NCBI GenBank assembly: GCA_031841125.1
Contig: CM063113.1
Span: forward strand, 34,059,312 to 34,123,311
Origin: Acanthococcus lagerstroemiae
Lineage: Eukaryota > Arthropoda > Insecta > Hemiptera > Eriococcidae
Reading direction: 5' to 3'
Length of the DNA stretch: 64,000 nt
The notes below the pieces were generated by a model. That model was given only the letters and a program-made list of their open reading frames with translations, did no database searches and was not told the origin of the DNA. Both the position numbers and the translations under genes were made by a program. Positions 58,786 through 64,000 of this stretch are shown in pieces (the first letter of the stretch is position 1; each line of letters starts with the position of its first letter).

Positions 58786-61098
58786 CAGGGTTAGTCAGTT
58801 TAAAACGCAGCATCGGAAAATCCCGTTTGCTGCGTGTTAATGTGACTAGACCGACGCGGTGCGTACACTCGTATTATGATGAGCCAGTGCAACGACGGAA
58901 CTGCTTAGTCAGTTTAAAACGCAGCATGAAAAATCTTGTTTACAAGTGAAGCGTACTCGGTTCGTCTCTTATTTTTTTTAAACAATGAATTAGTGAAGGG
59001 TACTCGGTACGTTCCTTATTCAATGATCATCGGGGGAAATCTCCAATGATTTTCGAAGAATTTCATCGAAAATCTTTGGGAAAATTTTCCAATGATCTTT
59101 GAGGAATTTCACTGGAAATTTTCGGAAACAAATTCCGGTAATTTTCGATACAACTAACCTTCAGGAAAAGTATTCTCCGAAGAGATTCATCGAAAATCTT
59201 CAGGAATAATTTTCGATGATCTTTAAGGAATTTCATGAGAAATTTTTTGGAAAAAAAATTCCAATAATGTCCGGAGAATCTCACTGAAAATCGGTAGAGA
59301 AATTCGAGAAAAATCCCGGATGATTCTTAAAGGAAGTACATCGAAGATGGAAAGAAAATCTGAAAATTTCCAAGAATTTTATCGGAAATCTTTTGAGAAA
59401 ATCTTCAATATTTTCCAACAAAAAACAACTTCTGGAAAATCTCCCAATAACTTTGGAAGTATTTCAAAAGAAATAATTCGCGGGCGAGGGGGGGGGGACT
59501 CCGTCAGTTCTTGAACAATTCAATAAAAAATCTCCCGCAGAATTTTTTCGGAAATCTTTTGAGAAAATTTCCAATATTTTCCAACAAGAAATTACTTCGA
59601 TAAAATTTTCCGACAACTTTAGAAGTATTTCATAGGAAATATTGGGGGAGGGAGAACTCCGTCAGTTTTTGAAAAATTTAATCGAAAATCTTCAGGAAGA
59701 TCTTCGAGAAATTTCATCCGAAACTTCGGGGAAAATCTCTTAATGATTTTTACAAAATTTCAACAGAAATTTTTGCTGAAAAAATTCGATAATGTCCCAA
59801 GAATTGCATTGGAAATTTTTCAATCAAAGAATTTTTTGGCCAATTTTCGAAAAGATCCCCATGACTGTTGAAAAACAACTCCGATAATTTCCGAAGGGTC
59901 TTACTGGAAATCTTCAGAAAAAATTTCCAATGTTTTCCGAAGAAATTCTTTAAAACTCTTCGGGGGGTTTTCCGATAATTTTTGAAAAATTTCTCAAGAA
60001 ATATCCGGGAAAAGTTTCCGGTGGAATTTTAAACTGCATAACCATGCGGAAATTATCAAAACTGTTTCTAAAAATTTCTGATGAAATTCTTTAAAAATTA
60101 TCGGAGATTTTTTCCGAAGATTTACAATGAAATTCTTCGGACATATTATTGAACATTTTTTCTGAAGGTTTTTGATAAAATTCTCTACAAACCATCGGCT
60201 GTTCCCCCGAATATTTCCTAGGAAATTCTTCAAAAATTATCGGGAAATTTTCTCGACGAATTTTATAATGTTACTTTTTAGAAAACATTGGAAATTTCTT
60301 CTGAAGATTTCTGAGAAGATTTTACAGAAATTATCGTTTTTTTTTCTTCTTCAAAAATTTTCGATAAAATTCCTTAGATGTCATAGGAGAATTTTCCCGG
60401 AGATTTTCCCCGTAGGTTTTCGATGAAATTCTTCGGAGAACATTGTACCTGAAGATTGCCGATAAAATTCTTCAAAATCTGTCGGAGTTTTCCCATGAAT
60501 ATTACCTGTGAAATTCTTAAGAATGATCGGAAAACTCCCCCGAAGATTTTTGAAAGAATTCTTTAGAAAACAGAGATTTCTCGGAAGTTATCCCAAAAAT
60601 TTTCGATAAAATTCCTTAGAAGTCATCGGAGAATTTTCCCGAACATTTTTCCTGAAGATTTTCGATGAAATTCTTCAAAAACCACCGGAGTTCCCCCCCC
60701 CCCGAATATTTCTTAATCGGAACATTTTCTCGATGAATTTGAATGAAATTCTTTGGAAAACATTGGAAATTTTTTCTAAAGACTTCCGTTGAGATTCTTC
60801 GGAAATTATCGGATATTTTTTTCCTTCAAAAATTGTTGATGAAATTTTTCGAAAATCATCGGACACTTTCCCCGCATCCCCGAGAGTTATTTTATCCTTT
60901 AGAAAGAATGAGAAACGCACCGAGTACGCTTTAAAACGCCGTGAACGAGATTTTTCATGCTGCGTTTTAAACTGACTAAGCTGTTCCCACGTTGCACTAG
61001 CTTATCATAGTACAAGTGTACGCACCGCGTCGGTCTAGTCACATTAACACGCAGCGAACGGGATTTTCCTATGCTGCGTTTTAAACTGACTAACCCTG
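58786..61098. mobile_element. Large foldback DNA element, 2.3 kb, TA target duplication
   Basis: The ends are long inverted repeats of about 180 bp (58786-58966 and 60913-61098), over 90% identical, starting cagggttagtcagtttaaaa. The element is flanked by TA on both sides (58784-58785, 61099-61100). Each arm contains the 23-bp word ttagtcagtttaaaacgcag+cat twice, 114 bp apart, as subterminal repeats that could be transposase binding sites. The interior encodes no protein and is a degenerate tandem array. A TA duplication points to a Tc1/mariner-related mobiliser, though the length and terminal sequence are not those of a standard mariner. Part of the flank (atgtagtgct) also appears on both sides (58762 and 61100). 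Confidence 0.9.
58967..60912. repeat. Degenerate tandem array that reverses orientation midway
   Basis: The left half is made of aatttcatcgaaaatcttc / gggaaaattttccaatgatc words, the right half of their reverse complements (gaaattcttcggaaaattatc, cccgaagattttcgatg). Unit length is roughly 45-60 bp but drifts, and the switch lies near 59900-60000. G runs interrupt it at 59489, 59645 and 60696. The whole core could therefore fold on itself like the arms. Confidence 0.8.
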
Positions 61099-61100
61099 TA

Positions 61101-62415
61101 TGTAGTGCTCCAGCCTGTTAGCATCACCATACTTGCCGCCACTGGAAAGTCAAAGTATGTTTCATAATATGGGAAATCCGTTTACGTTATAAAATCTAGC
61201 TCAAATTTTCTGAATATCACCTGTCCATCAAGTGGAATAATAATCAGTTCTACACTGCTAATTGGTACTTCTACTTCAAAAGCTCAAAAACTAAGTGGCT
61301 TAGAATAGTTAGCGCAAACAAAAAATCTTGAAGGAGACGGGGAATAATTTGCAATAATGTTATATGGGGGGGGGGGCTCATAGGTAAGACTACGGTTGCG
61401 AGAGGAGCGAGTGAAATTTTTTTAACGATCCCCGAGTTGTAAAAATGAGTATTTTCCAACTTTTTTCAGTTCCGAGGAAAAGGGGAGAAGGGTTATTCCC
61501 ATACGTCTTTTAAATTCTTTCAGATGTATTTTATTCGGCAAATCTTCCAGAAGAACCGTTTTCTGATTTATTTAACACGTCGAATGCTCAGCTGCACACC
61601 CACCGGTGGAAAACTAGTACATTTGCGTCATCTTGCAAAGGAAATGTTATACTGAGAAACTGATGATAATAAAAGTTGTTCCTCTTCACCGATAGAGTGC
61701 GTTTTCGCTTTATAACATTGTCACAGCCAAATTTTTCATCACAGGCATGGAATAATGCCTGAATTTTCGAATCAAAAAAGGTGGTTTTGAGTTTTGTTGG
61801 AATGTACTTTTCACTACGTTCGGGCATTGGAAGTATTCGTAGTCCCTTTATTATTATTCTCAGACTTCGTCTAATCAAAAAGAAAATAAATTACCTTGAT
61901 TTTATTTCGTAATTTCGCAAAAGAGTTCAAGAAATGTAATTCTCGTTGCTTTTAATTTACTTGTCATCTTGAAGGTTGGTGGGGCATCTTTATGGGGATC
62001 CTAAATTTTCAGTTTCATCTCCCTCCGTTCATTTCTAACCTACCTACAGCATTCTTTCAAAGTTTTCGAACGGTTGAGCTCATGGGAGCCTCAGGCAGAG
62101 GGGGCACCTGCCTCCCGCCAAAAGCATCTGGGACTTCGCATACCAAGTTTCAGCCATTCCCGTTTACTACAACCCCCGCTATAGCTCTTTTTAGGAACCC
62201 TCAACATTACTAACCGAATAATTTGGCATTTAACGTGGTAAGATTATTATGCCTGCCTGACTCTATAAAGTCTTTTTTAAGACTTTTCCAGACTTCTATG
62301 AGGCCCTTTAAGATACGTTAAGATAAGCAATAAAATGGGATTTCGTAATTTTTTTCTGGCCCGGGGCGGGGGAGATATAGGGGAGACTGCTGCACCTTGA
62401 TAACAATGTACCTTG
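61101..62415. other. Gene-free stretch
   Basis: A minus-strand frame 61878-61588 (96 codons) contains the block TFFDSKIQALFHACDEKFGC, which looks protein-like but which I cannot assign; it may be transposon debris. A G run lies at 61367. Nothing else is recognisable. Confidence 0.35.
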
Positions 62416-63409
62416 ATGGTGCATTTACACTACAGTTGTCAACAAGTTGAAAACACTATGTTGGCGATTATGTGATGTTGAAAACATGTTGAGAACAAGA
62501 TTTTTGGAAACCGACTCGAGTCGGTTTGAAAGTGTTGACAACTCTATTGGAAAAGGGAAAAATGCGGCATATTTAAGTAATGAATAAAATCCTACCATTA
62601 TAACGATATTACAGCTAACATAATTTTATTTTTTATTTATTTACAGCTCTTGTTGGGTATTCCATTCTATTCCACACTTCTCTTTGCACTTACTGTGCCA
62701 AGGGTAAGACGGGGAAGCGGCTCCTCCCTGCCCTCAGCCTTCTCTACCCACCCATTAATGGGTATGAGCCTCCCCCAGTTCCCTCACTTTATCCTTCCAG
62801 CTCCTTCTGTCCAGGGTATGTCTTCTCCACATGGGACCCAGCTCCTTGCGGAATTCATCTCGCCAACGGGTCAGCGGTCTACCTATATTTCTTGTGTAGT
62901 CATACAGGGTCCACCCTTCCACCCTTTTTTCCCACCTTCTTACCCCCAATCTTGAAATTTGGCCCCCGTATCTCCATTTATTTTTCTTGATAACAAGACC
63001 AAGATCTTCTAAGCGTGTTTTGGCCCTGATCTCTTTGGTTTCCACTTTATCTCTTAGCCTCACTCCCAGCATGCTCCTTTCCATTGCTCTTTGAGACACC
63101 TGAAAGCGCGTATAATTAGTTTTTGTTAATGCCCAAGTTTGAGCCCCATAAGTTAATACTGGCTGTACACAGCTGCGCCAGACCGCTGATTTTGTTAGCT
63201 TTCATAGCTAACAAAATAGTACTTAGTAAAATAAAAATTAATGTAAGACAACGAACACCGCGCTTTTCGCCGGCAAAAATTAGTGATAAGAGTTGACAAC
63301 ATCTGTTTCCAAACATCTCTAATGTAAATCCATCCCGAATTTCTCGACAATGTTGCCAACACACAGGCATGTTTTCAACTTGTTGACAACTGTAATGTAA
63401 ATGCACCAT
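62416..63409. mobile_element. Inverted-repeat DNA element containing a nested LINE fragment
   Basis: The left end atggtgcatttacactacag then ttgtcaacaagttgaaaaca is matched inverted at the right end (tgttttcaacttgttgacaa, then ctgtaatgtaaatgcaccat), about 40 bp with one or two differences. Words like gttgaaaaca and gttgacaac recur inside. Its middle (about 62640-63170) is foreign: the LINE fragment listed next. A possible tga duplication flanks it, too short to be conclusive. Confidence 0.75.
62755..63170 (-). mobile_element. C-terminal fragment of an RTE-like LINE
   Basis: An open minus-strand frame encodes SQRAMERSMLGVRLRDKVET, then KEIRAKTRLEDLGLVIKKNK, then WRYGGQISRL, then RPLTRWRDEFRKELGPMWRR and DRRSWKDKVRELGEA. 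This is the familiar end of RTE-like endonuclease-reverse transcriptases ('RAMERSMLG..L.D......IR..T...D', 'W.W.GH.AR', 'GRP..RW.DDL', 'A.DR..W...GEA'). The frame opens within sequence continuing to about 63170 (ALTKTNYTRF, then LTYGAQTWALT in the same direction). It is a different LINE from the one at 25-28 kb and sits inside the inverted-repeat element. Confidence 0.85.
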
Positions 63410-64000
63410 GAAACAATTGAAATATCTCGACGTGGTGCTGCTCTCTGGCGGCGGTTTTTTGGTAGTGGAAACTAGAGCTACGTTCTCAGAGATCAACCTA
63501 CTTTCCAACCTTGCTCCTCATTATCTTGTACTAGTTTCGGCATGTCACATCAAAAAGTGTAGATTTTTTTTTTAAATTCCGTGTATTTTGGCTTCCAAAT
63601 ACAAATTAAGTATAATTATTTTGGTACTGTCGTAAAATAGATTCCTTTTAGCTACTTTCCTGATGTTCACATTAGATGAATCGATGCGGTATATTCCCCA
63701 ATTGGGTCATCTTCATTATTTGACCTACCATCGTACCTGGAAACAACACCTACTCGTGTACCTTGGAACGTGTAAAATGCGATCTTATATTGCATCGGGT
63801 ACCTTAGAACCGGAAAAAATTCAAATAAAATTCGATAATTTTAGCTCAGTTTCTAAAATTATTATCAATTCTGTATTTATTTCAGGTATGCCGCGAAGTA
63901 AACAAGGCATTAAACGGAAGCCCATTTTTCAGTTTTTGATTTTATAACTTTTATTTTGTTCATTGGTACTGTAATGGAAGTATTTTTTTCAACTTACCTC
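63410..64000. other. Window end, no gene supported
   Basis: A plus-strand ATG at 63891 (MPRSKQGIKRKP...) follows a plausible acceptor (ctgtatttatttcag, 63886), but the frame closes at 63947 and matches nothing I know. The rest is AT-rich. Confidence 0.3.

Noticed and set aside
59063..60920. Frames rich in KFLKNHRKIFLKISE-like repeats on both strands
   Set aside because: They are translations of the tandem array in the foldback element and occur in all frames and both strands.
58762..61110. Ten-base match atgtagtgct on both sides of the foldback as a long target duplication
   Set aside because: The left copy is 14 bp away from the element end while the right copy is adjacent, and the sequences diverge after it. 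TA is the duplication that abuts both ends.

Overview
This is a eukaryotic nuclear window, AT-rich, with short spliced exons, GT/AG introns and a very dense load of decayed transposable elements. It is most likely from an insect: it holds an MBF2-family gene (known from arthropods), and the PKA-RII, riboflavin-transporter and MEA1 proteins look insect-like. The repeat style would fit a hemipteran, but that is inference. There is no operon structure, CRISPR array, rRNA gene or convincing tRNA gene.

Layout. At 3.6-18.6 kb, minus strand, lies a complete eight-exon gene for the type II regulatory subunit of cAMP-dependent protein kinase (380 aa). Its large introns carry transposon debris (a hAT-like transposase relic at 9.1-10.4 kb, another transposase relic at 5.1-6.1 kb, degenerate arrays). 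At 24.0-28.3 kb, minus strand, lies a complete two-exon secreted MBF2-family gene (159 aa) whose 3.8 kb intron holds a decayed LINE, itself split by a small foldback element. From 28.3 to 38.2 kb I see no gene, only a packed array of short inverted-repeat elements. Several have 8-bp target duplications, the hAT signature. At 38.2-40.1 kb, plus strand, is a complete riboflavin transporter (SLC52A/RFVT-like, 412 aa), followed at 43.9-44.5 kb by a broken copy.

The 45-51 kb block is a compact housekeeping cluster: a single-exon gene for a putative tail-anchored protein (45.05-45.70, minus), a MEA1 homologue (46.2-47.3, minus), GOSR1/GS28 (48.4 kb onward, plus) and VPS29 (51.1 kb downward, minus). 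GOSR1 and VPS29 converge, and the 3' exons of both are missing. Between them is about 1 kb of homopolymer-inflated sequence (49.1-50.15 kb) that looks like an assembly or consensus defect.

From 51.6 to 64 kb the window is again mostly mobile DNA: a pogo-like transposase relic, two LINE fragments, a unique CG-richer block at 56.5-57.9 kb that may be a promoter or first exon, and a striking 2.3 kb foldback element (58786-61098) with about 180-bp terminal inverted repeats, a TA target duplication and a core made of a degenerate tandem array that reverses orientation midway.

The genes are unrelated housekeeping or secreted functions: cAMP signalling, vitamin B2 uptake, Golgi SNARE fusion and retromer recycling. 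I found no evidence of a multi-gene novel system. The most original material is the foldback element, the hAT-type miniature families and the corrupted interval that hides two gene ends.
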